Source: Thermoplasmata archaeon
GTDB lineage: Archaea; Thermoplasmatota; Thermoplasmata; Methanomassiliicoccales; Methanomethylophilaceae
Length of the DNA stretch: 64,000 nucleotides
Direction of reading: 5' to 3'
NCBI GenBank assembly: GCA_015063225.1
Contig: SUSU01000003.1
Coordinates: forward strand, 1 to 64,000
Shown: positions 42,124 through 51,225 of the stretch, one piece after another
How positions within the stretch are numbered: the first letter of the stretch is position 1
How the letters are laid out: each line of letters opens with the position of its first letter
The notes under the pieces: model-generated
Seen by the model: only the letters and a program-made list of their open reading frames with translations
Told to the model about the DNA's origin: nothing
Databases searched by the model: none
Position numbers and translations under genes: made by a program

Positions 42124-42155
42124 AATAAAAAAGGACCGGCACCCGGAGGTGCCGG
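42124..42155 (-). terminator. Terminator of rpl15e, overlapping the MATE promoter
   Basis: Minus-strand stem CCGGCACC/GGTGCCGG (42136-42155) with a 4-base loop is followed by TCCTTTTTTATTATTATT. The same AT tract acts as the MATE TATA region. Confidence 0.75.
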
Positions 42156-42175
42156 AAGTTGTTTGGTTACTGCGA

Positions 42176-42799
42176 TCACTTGGACCTGTTGCCGTTGGCG
42201 GCAGCGGAGGGCCTGGCCTTCTCGGCTCCGTGTCCCTTCACGTTGAGGCCGCGTCCCTTCTTTCCGGCAGCGGTCTTTCCGCGGTAGACGCGGTTCTTCT
42301 GGTTGCCCTGGGCAATCCAGGAGATCTTGGGGTCAGCAAGGATGACGGGGCTTGCGGGGTCGACGAGGATGACCTCGTACCACTCGTTCTGACCGTCTGC
42401 TCCGACCCAATAGGAGTTCAGGACCTCGAGGTTCTGGAAGCGCTTCTGGGTCCTCTCCTCGGCCATGCGCTGGAGGCTCTTGCCGACGATCATCTGCTCC
42501 TCGGCCTTCCTCTTGGCGCGGCGGCCGGCGTTGATCCTTCTCTTGCGGAAGGAACCGCGGCGGACCTTAGCCCTGACGACGACGTATCCCTGTTTGGCCT
42601 TGTAGCCGACGGCGCGGGCGCGGTCGAGCCTGGTGGGGTGCTCGACGCGGAGGAAGTTCTCCTCCTTGCGCCACTGGATGCGGCGTTCGTAGTTCAGCGC
42701 TTTGACGTAAGTGTTGTCGGCGTCTGCCCAGGCCTCGGCGATGTACTTGTACATGCTCTTGCCCTGAGGCGCCTTCTTTTCGGTAGATTCATCTGCCAT
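42176..42799 (-). CDS. rpl15e: Large-subunit ribosomal protein eL15 (L15e)
   Basis: A 207-residue archaeal L15e: MYKYIAEAW, RAVGYKAKQGYVVVRAKVRRGSFRKRR, and LNSYWVGADGQNEWYEVILVDP are diagnostic. Start ATG 42799 has AAGGTGAT upstream; an in-frame ATG three codons earlier has none. TATA-like CGTTATAGG (about 42852-42860) predicts a ~30-base leader. It is monocistronic with its own terminator. Confidence 0.96.
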   Translation of the reverse strand: MADESTEKKAPQGKSMYKYIAEAWADADNTYVKALNYERRIQWRKEENFLRVEHPTRLDRARAVGYKAKQGYVVVRAKVRRGSFRKRRINAGRRAKRKAEEQMIVGKSLQRMAEERTQKRFQNLEVLNSYWVGADGQNEWYEVILVDPASPVILADPKISWIAQGNQKNRVYRGKTAAGKKGRGLNVKGHGAEKARPSAAANGNRSK

Positions 42800-42916
42800 T
42801 GTAATCACCTTCGGATTCGCCCTTACGGGTACAGCTCCGTCTGCTACCTATAACGGGTATCAGCGGAGTTGCGATATTCTCCCCCTATAAATAATATGTC
42901 GGGGGACCCCCTGTTT

Positions 42917-45331
42917 TCAGAAGAAGTCGTCCAGGGAGACGTTCTTCGCGGAGGTGTCGGAGGCGCCGGGCTTCTGCTTGCCCTTCTTCTTTCCTTTGGA
43001 GGAGTATGCGCCGCCGAAGAGGGTCTGCTGCTGCGATCCCTTGAGCAGGTCGTCCTCGGACCATCCGTAGACCTCGGTCACCCTCGCGGCCATCTGTGCC
43101 AGGCGTTTGGCGTAGTAGTACCAGTCGGGGGTGTGTTCGAACTTCGTCCCGCTGATGAACGGCTCCACCACCTGGGGGGCGGTGGACGCGTCGGTGACGA
43201 TCCACGACACCTTCATGCCGGGGATGAAATCGTATCCCATGGCGATGAGCTTCTTGGCGCACTGCACGTTGGCCATGCGGTCGGGGTTCTCGTAGGCGTC
43301 GAGTCCGGCGCAGGAACGGGAGATGACGAGGTCCGCGGGGTCCACCTCGGCGTTGAGCACGCTGCGGATGGTGGTCCTCACGAGGTCCAGGGCACCCTCC
43401 TCGTCCTCGTCTAGGATCTTCTCGAAGAGCTCCATGAGGAGGCGGGACTGGAGATCGAAGGAATCCGACCTGCGGATCTCGTACCCCCTCACCAGTAGCT
43501 CCTCCTGGGGTTCGGGCCATACGATGCGGCCGACGTACCTCTTCTTCACCCCGTGGGAGAACAGGGGTTCGAGGAGCTTCTCGAACTCCAGGACCTTAGC
43601 GCCGCGGGAGAACCTCGCGGCCTGTTCCTTCCCGAACTTCACGGCGCTGTCGATGTCGTGGTACGGGGAGAGGACGAAGACGGAATCGGTGTCGCCGTAG
43701 ATGACGGGGAACCCGTCGTCCTCCAGCTGGGAGATGATGCCCTTGATGTTGTTGCGGGCGAAGGCGGTGATCGATGCGCCTATGCTCTTGTCGGTGAAAC
43801 GGTAGAAGGAGGAGGCGAACACGCCGTAGAAGGTGTTCATGACCACCTTCACGGCCGCCTGGAGGCCGTCGTAGTAGGCGTGCTCCTCGGGGGTCTTCGC
43901 GGCTTTCATCTTCTTCTTGATATCGTCTCTCTGCTCCATCAGGTTGGTGAGGATGGTGGGGAGGAGCCCCTTCTTCCTCTCGGGGGACATGTACCTCGCC
44001 CCGGAGGGCGCCACGATCTCACCGTCGTCGCAGAGTGTGGTGAAGCAGACGTTGTTGGCGATCATCATCGAGGGGTACATGGACTTGAAGTCGAGGACGG
44101 CTACCCAATGGTAGAGACCGGGTTTCATCACGTGGACGTAACCCCCCTCGATCTGGTCGTCGCGCGCTCCCCTCCTCCCATTCATGGGGACGGCCGCGCC
44201 GCTGCGGTCGGCGGCCCTGATGAGCAGGGAATCCGCCAGCGTGGAGGTGCCGGACACGAGGACGTCCTCGGTCGGGAGCTTCGATACGGCCGCCAGGTCG
44301 AGGCCCTTGCGGACGGTGCCGATGGACAGCAGGATCCTAAGAGCCAGACTGGCGTCCTGAGTACAATATTTGAGGACCTTGTCGCGGTCCTCGAGCCACG
44401 CCTCGTCGATGTGCCTCGAGTCCACGTCGAGCTTCTGTTCCCCGAGCACGAGGGTGGACACGGCGTTGAGGGTCTCCTGTTTCGGGCGGAGCTCCCTCTT
44501 GGCGGCCCACCACGCGTCGGTGATGAGCCTGCCCTTGATTCTCCAGAAACGTTCGGAGAACAGCTTCGGTTCCCCTCCGTCGCGTCCCCACGACATGGCG
44601 CCCTTGACCCTGAGGAACTCGGCCCTCTCGCGGATCTTGCGGATGTCGTAGTTGTCGATGTTGTATCCCGTGATGACGTCTGGGTCCTCTTCGCGGATGA
44701 CCTCGGCGAAACGGGTGAGGATGTTGGCCTCCTCCCCCCAGATGGGGGTCTGTTCGGTGATGACTCCCGCTTCCTCGGTGACCGTGCAGATGCAGTAGAT
44801 GTGCTGGTCCTCTATGCTGTTCTCGATGTCGAACGAGAGGTATTTCAGACCGGGGTCGAAGGGCTCGATGTTCTCGAAGGACTCCATCCTCACGGTGAGG
44901 GCGGTACGGTAGCCCATGTCCTCCTCCTGTCCGGTGACGCGGATGCAGGAACCCATGTCGGTGTCGTAGATGTAGCGGTCGGGGTACTGTATGTCGCCGG
45001 CGAGGATCTTGTACCTCTCGCCGTACCTGCGGCGGTAGGTGGACATCTCCCACGGGTTCTTCAGCTCCACCTTGATGGTGTCGTGGTCGCTGCCGCGGTA
45101 GAACAGCGTCCTGTGCTCGACGGAGGTGATATGGCCGTCCTTCGCCAGGAAATCGTCCGTCCCGGGTTTGGGGTCGAGGATGTAGAAGTATGTGCGGAAC
45201 CCGAAGACGGTGACGACTATGGACTTCCTGTCGCGGGTCTTCCCGAACAGCTCGATGTACGCCTCGTCGTCCTTGGTGGCCCATGAGGCGCTGAGTATCC
45301 TGACGTCCCAAGTCCCCATCTGTACCCTCAC
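42917..45331 (-). CDS. polB: Family-B DNA polymerase (PolB)
   Basis: An 804-residue replicative/repair polymerase. The 3'-5' exonuclease motifs are intact: Exo I FDIEN (D168, E170), Exo II YNIDNYD (223-229), Exo III YCTQD (322-326). Polymerase motifs are DFKSMYPSMM and YGDTDSVFV. The C-terminus carries two PCNA-interaction-like peptides, QQQTLFGG and the terminal VSLDDFF, joined by a Lys-rich linker. The length is normal. It begins with GTG overlapping the ychF stop (GTGA; ATG 45319 is an alternative), so it is transcribed with the GTPase. Confidence 0.95.
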   Translation of the reverse strand: MRVQMGTWDVRILSASWATKDDEAYIELFGKTRDRKSIVVTVFGFRTYFYILDPKPGTDDFLAKDGHITSVEHRTLFYRGSDHDTIKVELKNPWEMSTYRRRYGERYKILAGDIQYPDRYIYDTDMGSCIRVTGQEEDMGYRTALTVRMESFENIEPFDPGLKYLSFDIENSIEDQHIYCICTVTEEAGVITEQTPIWGEEANILTRFAEVIREEDPDVITGYNIDNYDIRKIRERAEFLRVKGAMSWGRDGGEPKLFSERFWRIKGRLITDAWWAAKRELRPKQETLNAVSTLVLGEQKLDVDSRHIDEAWLEDRDKVLKYCTQDASLALRILLSIGTVRKGLDLAAVSKLPTEDVLVSGTSTLADSLLIRAADRSGAAVPMNGRRGARDDQIEGGYVHVMKPGLYHWVAVLDFKSMYPSMMIANNVCFTTLCDDGEIVAPSGARYMSPERKKGLLPTILTNLMEQRDDIKKKMKAAKTPEEHAYYDGLQAAVKVVMNTFYGVFASSFYRFTDKSIGASITAFARNNIKGIISQLEDDGFPVIYGDTDSVFVLSPYHDIDSAVKFGKEQAARFSRGAKVLEFEKLLEPLFSHGVKKRYVGRIVWPEPQEELLVRGYEIRRSDSFDLQSRLLMELFEKILDEDEEGALDLVRTTIRSVLNAEVDPADLVISRSCAGLDAYENPDRMANVQCAKKLIAMGYDFIPGMKVSWIVTDASTAPQVVEPFISGTKFEHTPDWYYYAKRLAQMAARVTEVYGWSEDDLLKGSQQQTLFGGAYSSKGKKKGKQKPGASDTSAKNVSLDDFF

Positions 45332-46515
45332 TTGTTGGCGACGATGCGGATGATGTCCCCCGGCTCGAGGACGTAATCGGCCCCGACGGTGCGGTGGGTG
45401 CGGCAGTTGACCGCTCTGATGAACTTGTCACCGAGGTCGGTATGGATGCGGTACGCGAGGTCCTTGGCGGTGCTGCCCCTGGGGACCAGGTGGCAGTCGG
45501 GGAGCACGCGGCCGAAGTGGTCGCAGAGCTTGTTCTCGTCCTCGACGGGGTAGACGGGGATGTAGTCGAGGGTCTTGTACACGGCATCCTCGAGGCATTT
45601 CTGTATGCCGGTGCCGCCGAACTTCTTCATGTTCGCGGCCATGTAATCCATGGCCTTCTGCTGGGCGGCGTTGAGCTTGCCGGGGTCGTTGAGCGTGAAG
45701 TGGTCGTCCCCGGGGACGTAGGCGATGAGTCCCGCCTTCTCCGCCTTGCGGAGGGCGAGCTCGGTCTCGGCCATGGTGGGGACGGCGACCTCACCCTGTT
45801 CGGAGAGCTTTTTGAGATTCTCCTCGGAGGCGATGTCGGCCTTGTTCATGGCGATGATCATGGGTTTCGCGATCTTCCTGATCTCGGTCATCAGGGCGAG
45901 GAGGGAGTCGTCGTCCCACTGGGTGGGGTCGGCGGGCAGGGGGGCCTTCTCGAGGGCCGCCTTGATCTGTCCCTCGGTGACCTTCAGTCCGGCAAGCCTC
46001 TCGGCGAGCACGGTCTCGGGTTTGCTCCCGTTCATGCGGGCCTGCCTGGCGATCTTGCCGAGGCCGTCCTTGACTATCTCGCGCATCCACATGTCGATCT
46101 CGCGGCGGAGGAAGACGACGTCCTCGAGGGGGTCGAACTCCCCGGTCTTCCCGGGGATGCCCTCGATGTTAGTCCCTCCGGAGGCATCGACGACGTTGAC
46201 GAGCGCGTCGGCCTGCCTGAGGTCGTCCAGGAACTTGTTCCCCAATCCTTTTCCCTGCCAAGCGTCGGGCACAAGGCCGGCGACGTCGAGGAGCTCGACG
46301 GGAATCATGCGCGTGCCGTCGATGCACAGGGAGTTGTGGGGGTTGCATGTGACACCGAGCTGTTTGCAGGGGCAGGGGAAACGGACGTATCCCACTCCCT
46401 TGTTCGGTTCGATGGTGGTGAAGGGATAGTTCGCTATCTCGACAGGGGCCATGGTGGCCGCTCCGAACATCGTCGATTTCCCTACGTTTGGTTTTCCCAC
46501 GATACCAATCTGCAT
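45328..46515 (-). CDS. ychF: Obg/YchF-type translation-associated GTPase with TGS domain
   Basis: A 395-residue GTPase of the archaeal YchF/Obg-like branch: G1 GKPNVGKST (7-15), G3 DVAGL, G4 MNKAD, and a C-terminal TGS domain (about 320-395, DCHLVPRGSTAKDLAYRIH to VLEPGDIIRIV). The YFRFPCPCKQLGVTCNPH-like Cys-rich insert is archaeal. The family binds ribosomes. ATG 46515 is chosen since TATA-like CCTATAATTCC (about 46545-46555) lies about 34 bases before it. A TTG at 46542 sits too close to that box. It heads the ychF-polB operon. Confidence 0.93.
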   Translation of the reverse strand: MQIGIVGKPNVGKSTMFGAATMAPVEIANYPFTTIEPNKGVGYVRFPCPCKQLGVTCNPHNSLCIDGTRMIPVELLDVAGLVPDAWQGKGLGNKFLDDLRQADALVNVVDASGGTNIEGIPGKTGEFDPLEDVVFLRREIDMWMREIVKDGLGKIARQARMNGSKPETVLAERLAGLKVTEGQIKAALEKAPLPADPTQWDDDSLLALMTEIRKIAKPMIIAMNKADIASEENLKKLSEQGEVAVPTMAETELALRKAEKAGLIAYVPGDDHFTLNDPGKLNAAQQKAMDYMAANMKKFGGTGIQKCLEDAVYKTLDYIPVYPVEDENKLCDHFGRVLPDCHLVPRGSTAKDLAYRIHTDLGDKFIRAVNCRTHRTVGADYVLEPGDIIRIVANK

Positions 46516-46546
46516 TCCAATCGATTCGGGGAAGCCCTTCAAGGAA

Positions 46547-47350
46547 TTATAGGTTGGCTCGGAGGGAGCGGAGGCGGAAGACGGCGTCGGCGATTTCGGC
46601 TATCTCCACGGGCCTCAGATGCTCGATCCTCTCGTCCCCGTAGGGGATATCCGTACCCTTCGGGATCATCCCCGCGTTCTTCAGCGCGGTGGAGATCTTC
46701 TTCCTGCGCTGACTGAAACAGACCTCCACCACCTTGAAGAAGGTGGGCTCGTCCTCGACGGTGAACGGGGCGGGCCGGGGGGTGATGGAAACGAGGCAGG
46801 AATCCACCTTCGGTTGGGGCTTGAACGCGGATGCTGGCACGTGCTCGAGGATCTCGCATTCGGCACGGTAGAACAGGTTGACGGTGAGGCGGGAGTAGTC
46901 GGGGCTGCCGACGTCCGCGACCATGCGGTCGCCGAACTCCTGCTGCACCATCACGACCCCTTTCTTGAAGGGGTACTCGAGGAGTTTGAAGATGATGGGG
47001 GTGGAGACGCTGTACGGGAGGTTGCTCACGAACCTGTCGAACTCCGGGAACGGGACCTTGACGGCATCGCCGCGGATGAGGGTGAGACGGTCCCCGTACT
47101 CCCCCTCGATGTAATCGGCGAGGGTCTCGTCGAGCTCGATGCAGGTGAGGGTGCCCTCGGTCTCCAGAAGGCGCTTCGTGAGGACGCCGAGCCCGGGGCC
47201 GACCTCGAGGACGCGGTCTCCCTTCTCGATCTCAGCGTACTTTATGTGGCGGTCCGCGACCCTGCCGTCGGTGAGGAAGTTTTGACCGCGGCTCTTGCGG
47301 GGCACTATTCCGGTCTCGGCCATCAGACGGCCGGTCTCGCCTTTGCTCAT
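46547..47350 (-). CDS. ksgA: 16S rRNA dimethyladenosine transferase KsgA/Dim1
   Basis: KsgA dimethylates two adjacent adenosines near the 3' end of 16S rRNA during 30S maturation. The 267-residue enzyme has GQNFLTD, motif I LEVGPGLGVLT (about 49-59), the catalytic NLPYSVSTPI (motif IV), and the FSQRRKK segment. It is the last gene of the eif1A operon. Its ATG overlaps the DUF655 stop by one base, and it ends in TAA, uncommon here. Confidence 0.96.
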   Translation of the reverse strand: MSKGETGRLMAETGIVPRKSRGQNFLTDGRVADRHIKYAEIEKGDRVLEVGPGLGVLTKRLLETEGTLTCIELDETLADYIEGEYGDRLTLIRGDAVKVPFPEFDRFVSNLPYSVSTPIIFKLLEYPFKKGVVMVQQEFGDRMVADVGSPDYSRLTVNLFYRAECEILEHVPASAFKPQPKVDSCLVSITPRPAPFTVEDEPTFFKVVEVCFSQRRKKISTALKNAGMIPKGTDIPYGDERIEHLRPVEIAEIADAVFRLRSLRANL

Positions 47351-47916
47351 CAGGATCTGCGCGGGGCTTCCCTGGGGACGAACAGGAAGTGCTTGTGGTC
47401 GCTGCTGGAGATTTCGTCGATGATGCGCTTGACGATGTAGGACTCGGGCTGCTTGAGGGCGGGGACGCGCTCGGCGAGGTCCTGGAAGGAGGTGAAGAAT
47501 CCCTTCTTCCTCTCGTCGAGGATGGCGAGCATGGTCTTCTTGCCCAGTCCGGGAAGCTCCTCGAGGGCATGCTTCTTGAGGCTGAGGGCCTCGGACTCGT
47601 TGTAGAACCTGAGGTACTTCTGCTCGTTGGCCTTGACGATGGTGGCGATGGCGTACTCGAGTTCGCCCTGCGCGGTGGCGGAGAGCTCCTCGAACTTGAT
47701 CCTGCGCTTCACGTGGTCGATGACCGTCCTCCTGGAGGTCTCGGCACCGATGTAGATGCGGTCTTCGAATTGGATGACGGCCTTGGGCTTGGCGACGAGC
47801 TCGAAAAGCCTGAACTCGGATTCGCCGATGGCGTAGACGATGGGTTCCACCCTCGGGCCCCTCGCTCCGGCGGGGCCGTTCGGCAGATAATCTAGAACGT
47901 AAACGTACTCTTCCAT
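47350..47916 (-). CDS. DUF655 RNA-binding protein
   Basis: A 188-residue protein of the archaeal DUF655 family (COG1491): an N-terminal OB-like beta region (MEEYVYVLDYLPNG, EDRIYIGAE) and a C-terminal helix-hairpin-helix (LEELPGLGKKTMLAILDERK, about 115-135). Its place between rpo4 and ksgA is conserved across archaea and points to RNA handling in ribosome assembly, but no activity is proven. Confidence 0.9.
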   Translation of the reverse strand: MEEYVYVLDYLPNGPAGARGPRVEPIVYAIGESEFRLFELVAKPKAVIQFEDRIYIGAETSRRTVIDHVKRRIKFEELSATAQGELEYAIATIVKANEQKYLRFYNESEALSLKKHALEELPGLGKKTMLAILDERKKGFFTSFQDLAERVPALKQPESYIVKRIIDEISSSDHKHFLFVPREAPRRS

Positions 47917-47929
47917 GGGGAAAGCCTCC

Positions 47930-48247
47930 TCAGTAGCTGCTGACTATGTCGAGGACGCTCTGTATCATGTCGCCGTCCAGGGTGATCCTCTCCTTGGAGA
48001 AGATGGCGCGGACGTCGTTGGAGTACTTGGGGCGGAGGTCGGCGATCTTGTACGCGATCGCGGGGGTGACGAAGTCGAGCTCCTGGAGCTTCGCGACCAT
48101 CTCGTCGACCTGTTCCTTGGACAGGGGGCAGACGGCACCGGCGTGGGTCATCGCGCTCTTCTGGGAGGGAAGGAGTTCCCTCTTAGCGTTCTCTGCGGTA
48201 AGCAAGTCCCTAACCTCTGCAAGCGATACATACTGCGGTTCTGCCAT
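47930..48247 (-). CDS. rpo4: RNA polymerase subunit Rpo4 (RpoF)
   Basis: A 105-residue archaeal Rpb4/RpoF homolog, which forms the polymerase stalk with Rpo7. It is recognised by the Rpb4 core (YVSLAEVRDLLTAE, PLSKEQVDEMVAKLQELDFVTPAIAYKIADL) and by its place in the conserved rpl21e-rpo4-DUF655-ksgA order. ATG 48247 was chosen; an in-frame ATG three codons upstream is possible. Confidence 0.92.
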   Translation of the reverse strand: MAEPQYVSLAEVRDLLTAENAKRELLPSQKSAMTHAGAVCPLSKEQVDEMVAKLQELDFVTPAIAYKIADLRPKYSNDVRAIFSKERITLDGDMIQSVLDIVSSY

Positions 48248-48287
48248 TATCTGCACCCCTGGTCAATGAATGTTATGGGAAACGGTT

Positions 48288-48581
48288 TCACTCGACGGCC
48301 TTGACAAGGTGCTCGGGGCGGGAGACAACAGTCTTGGGCTTGTTGCCGACCATGACCCTGACCTCGTAGGCGGTTCCCCTGGGGGCGATGACGACGCCGG
48401 TCAGTCCCTGGAAGCGGGAGTGAGGCATGCCCTTGTGAATGGAGGGGTCGATCTTGATGTTGACCTTTTCGCCGCTCTCGAAAGTCTGGAAGCCGCGGGT
48501 GATGGGGGAGAGTCCCCTGGCCCTGGGTTTCTTCTTGAGAACCTGGCGGGTTTTCGTCCTGAATCCTCTGGATCTCTGCAT
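48288..48581 (-). CDS. rpl21e: Large-subunit ribosomal protein eL21 (L21e)
   Basis: A 97-residue L21e: MQRSRGFRTKTRQVLKKKPRARG at the N-terminus and GKVNIKIDPSIHKGMPH-like core (here EKVNIKIDPSIHKGMPHSRFQG). The start is fixed by similarity. Six bases separate it from the pus10 stop, so it is read from the same message. Confidence 0.96.
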   Translation of the reverse strand: MQRSRGFRTKTRQVLKKKPRARGLSPITRGFQTFESGEKVNIKIDPSIHKGMPHSRFQGLTGVVIAPRGTAYEVRVMVGNKPKTVVSRPEHLVKAVE

Positions 48582-48586
48582 TGTTA

Positions 48587-49816
48587 TCAGTCCTCGTGAT
48601 AGTCGATCTCCAAGACGTCCAGCAGGTACACGCGGCACTGGATTCCCAGCCGCTCGGAGAAGTTCGGGGTCGTGCGCCCCTCATCCCCTGAGACGAACTC
48701 CTTCACATATGTTCCGGATTGCGTCCTCAGTATGAGGTCGAACGAGTCCTCACCGATGTTCTCCGCCTCTACCTTGTAGATTACGCGGTCCCTCACGAGG
48801 TCTGCACGACGGTGCTCCACACGTTCGGGCGTCCGCTGGGCAAGGTGGACGTTCTCGAATGATAAGGCCGCTTCAACCACTCCTTCTTTATTAACCTTCC
48901 CTTCCGCTATTACGTGCGCGCGATAGGTCTTATCGGGGTCGGATTCCTTGTATTTCGCCACCGCGGCGCGTGGTACGAAATGGAGTCCGTGGAACTGTGC
49001 CAGGATGGATTCGTTTGCCCTCCTTTCCAGTTCGTCGAGGTTGATGTCCCTGACCTTGGGATGGCTGATCTCCATGACGAATGGCCTGCCGGAGCCGAGC
49101 ATGCGGGCATCGATGTCCTCGCGCCCCATCCCGTGGAAGAATTCGGCGTCCCCGCCGGACATCTCGAGGGCAATGTCCCCGATGACTCCCTGGACCGAGG
49201 CCTGGTACATCATGCCGGTGTTGTGGCATCTCCTGCAGCCCTTCCCCCTGCATATGCGGCAGGGCCAGCGGGTCTGCGGGATCTCGCGGCTGAGCTTGTT
49301 GTAACGCCCGGCGATGAACACGGGCGCGATGTCGAGGGTGACCTCGGCGAAACGGGTGTCGATGCATGCGACCACCTGGGGTTCCTTGAACTCGACCTTC
49401 CTGCATATGCGGGGGAGCGCGACCTTCCCGATCTCGCGGTTAAGCTCGGTCTTGAGGGGTTCCGCGGTCTCTCCCAGGCCGAGTTCGGCGATCATGTCCT
49501 TCTCGTTCTTCGCCTGGGTGGGGTCGAGCTTGCATCCGACGAGGAAGTTGTCGAACTCCACCTCCTCTAGCTTCTCGGCGACGGCGTCGGCGAAACGGGG
49601 GACCATGTCGAAGATGTCCTCGCATATGGGGCACATCTCGGCGAGCTCGTATTCCCTGCCGGTCTCCTTTAGCCCGGCGCGGAGCATCCTGCCCCTCTCC
49701 AGGTCGGTCAGGGCATCGCCGCATTTGGCGAACATGCGTCCGAGGCAGTGGTCGCAGACCCCCCTCTCCGCCACGAGGGCGGCCTTGTCGAGGTTCTGCG
49801 ACACCCATTCTTCCAT
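48587..49816 (-). CDS. pus10: tRNA pseudouridine synthase Pus10
   Basis: Pus10 makes pseudouridine at tRNA positions 54 and 55 in archaea. The 409-residue protein has an N-terminal zinc-binding THUMP-containing region (CxxC at 21-24 and 62-65), an unusual second Cys cluster CRICRGKGCRRC (186-197), and the catalytic segment GREDIDARMLGSGRPF (231-246) with the nucleophilic Asp in EDID. Full length. It is embedded in the ribosome-assembly operon. Confidence 0.95.
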   Translation of the reverse strand: MEEWVSQNLDKAALVAERGVCDHCLGRMFAKCGDALTDLERGRMLRAGLKETGREYELAEMCPICEDIFDMVPRFADAVAEKLEEVEFDNFLVGCKLDPTQAKNEKDMIAELGLGETAEPLKTELNREIGKVALPRICRKVEFKEPQVVACIDTRFAEVTLDIAPVFIAGRYNKLSREIPQTRWPCRICRGKGCRRCHNTGMMYQASVQGVIGDIALEMSGGDAEFFHGMGREDIDARMLGSGRPFVMEISHPKVRDINLDELERRANESILAQFHGLHFVPRAAVAKYKESDPDKTYRAHVIAEGKVNKEGVVEAALSFENVHLAQRTPERVEHRRADLVRDRVIYKVEAENIGEDSFDLILRTQSGTYVKEFVSGDEGRTTPNFSERLGIQCRVYLLDVLEIDYHED

Positions 49817-49825
49817 GGTCCGGCC

Positions 49826-50374
49826 TCAGAGGTCGAATCCCATCTCCGCGATGCGGAGGCGGGGGCGCTGCGATTCGAGGTAGTGGTAGACGGTGGAGTG
49901 CTCGCTGCCGTGCAGGAGCATCACGCAGGCCTGCTTGGCGATGGGGAGCGAGACGCTGTTCCCGATGAGGGAGACGGTGTTGCCGTAGACGACCATGCTG
50001 ACGTCCGCGAGGTCCTCAATGAGCTTGCGGGTCTTGCCGTCGCGGCCGATGAGGCGGCCCCTGGCTCTCTGCACCTGGGACTGCCTGTCGCCCACCGCGT
50101 CCTTGATGTCGATCATCTCGACGTACATGTCGTCGTCATCGAGGATCTTGATCGCCTTCTCGGGGTTGAACCCCCTTCCGATGGCTTTGATGACGTCCAT
50201 GATCTTGAGGCACATGAGGGGGTCGGCGGTCTCGGCCTCGTCGTCGTAGGTGACCTCGCCGTCCTTGGTGATGTTGAGCGGTATTCCGGAGCGCTCCTCG
50301 AGCATCTTCTTGGACGCTCCTTCCTTTCCAATGAGAACCCCTACCCTGTCCTCGGGTATCCTGACGGATTTCAT
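49826..50374 (-). CDS. KH-domain protein, Pno1/Dim2-like ribosome assembly factor
   Basis: A 182-residue protein with two KH domains: first IPEDRVGVLIGKEGASKKMLEE (about 6-27), second QRARGRLIGRDGKTRKLIEDL (about 100-120). It matches archaeal Dim2/Pno1, which binds the 3' end of 16S rRNA and assists Nob1, Rio1 and KsgA/Dim1. The overlap with rio1 (ATGA, 50371-50374) and the presence of ksgA in the same operon strongly support that role. Confidence 0.93.
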   Translation of the reverse strand: MKSVRIPEDRVGVLIGKEGASKKMLEERSGIPLNITKDGEVTYDDEAETADPLMCLKIMDVIKAIGRGFNPEKAIKILDDDDMYVEMIDIKDAVGDRQSQVQRARGRLIGRDGKTRKLIEDLADVSMVVYGNTVSLIGNSVSLPIAKQACVMLLHGSEHSTVYHYLESQRPRLRIAEMGFDL

Positions 50375-51216
50375 TCCTCTTCCTCCTCGTCCTCTTCTTC
50401 GTCGTATTCGTCTTCTTCCTCGGCGTCCTCATCATCATCCTCTGGTGCGAAGCACTCCTCCTTGATGGTCTCGGGATCGATGATCTCGGCGCCGCGGTTC
50501 TTGAAGAACCTGTTGATGTTCCTAATGTCCCTGTCGAGGAGGTCCTTCGCGTTGAAGGAATCCGCGGTCATGGCCTGACCGACGTCGATGATGACGGGTT
50601 CGCCCTCCTCCATGAGTATGTTGTATTCGCTGAGGTCGCCGTGCACGAGGTGCGCGTCCCTCCAGCCGTCGATGATGAACGACACCACCTCGTCGTAGGT
50701 GTCGGTCGGGTCCTCCAGGATGGTGTCCTTGAGCTGGGGGCAGGGTCCCGTCTCGTCCCCCACGTATTCCATGAGCAGACAGTTCTGGTCCACCGCCACG
50801 GGTTCGGGTACGGGGAGCTCGGAGTCGTAGTACCTGTCGAGGTTGCTGAACTCCTTCGATGCCCAGGCGTAGATGAACTTCCAGCGGTTGCCGGTGATCC
50901 CCCTGAAGCGGGGGTCACCCTCGATGTACGTCGCCACCCTCTTGAAGGTGGATGTGGAGGTGCGGAAGATCTTCAGGGCGAGCGGGTCGCCGTCCGGGTC
51001 GGTGGCGTAGAAGACGTTCCCCTCCTTCCCGGTGGAGACGGGGTAGTGGACGCGGTCGATGAGCCCCTTCTTCATGAACCCGTAGATGGTCATGAGGGTC
51101 TTCCTGTCGAAGACCTCGCCCTCGGTCTGCCTCTCGTCGCCCGTCTTGTTGGTCTTCAGGGCGTCGATGCGCTTCTCGACGTAGGCGTACTTTTCCTCGT
51201 ATGAGGGTGCAGGCAA
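50371..51216 (-). CDS. rio1: Atypical serine kinase Rio1
   Basis: A 281-residue RIO1 kinase/ATPase acting late in small-subunit maturation. Motifs: flexible P-loop STGKEGNV (61-68), catalytic VHGDLSEYNIL (191-201, D194), metal-binding IIDVGQ (209-214), and a poly-acidic tail (about 253-281, nearly all Asp/Glu) as in many Rio1 proteins. It is followed by the Dim2-like KH gene with a 4-base overlap. Confidence 0.95.
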   Translation of the reverse strand: MPAPSYEEKYAYVEKRIDALKTNKTGDERQTEGEVFDRKTLMTIYGFMKKGLIDRVHYPVSTGKEGNVFYATDPDGDPLALKIFRTSTSTFKRVATYIEGDPRFRGITGNRWKFIYAWASKEFSNLDRYYDSELPVPEPVAVDQNCLLMEYVGDETGPCPQLKDTILEDPTDTYDEVVSFIIDGWRDAHLVHGDLSEYNILMEEGEPVIIDVGQAMTADSFNAKDLLDRDIRNINRFFKNRGAEIIDPETIKEECFAPEDDDEDAEEEDEYDEEEDEEEEE

Positions 51217-51225
51217 GTGTCGGCC

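Noticed and set aside
43553-45286. A 577-codon plus-strand frame opposite polB
   Set aside because: Antisense shadow; PolB exonuclease and polymerase motifs on the minus strand settle the coding strand.
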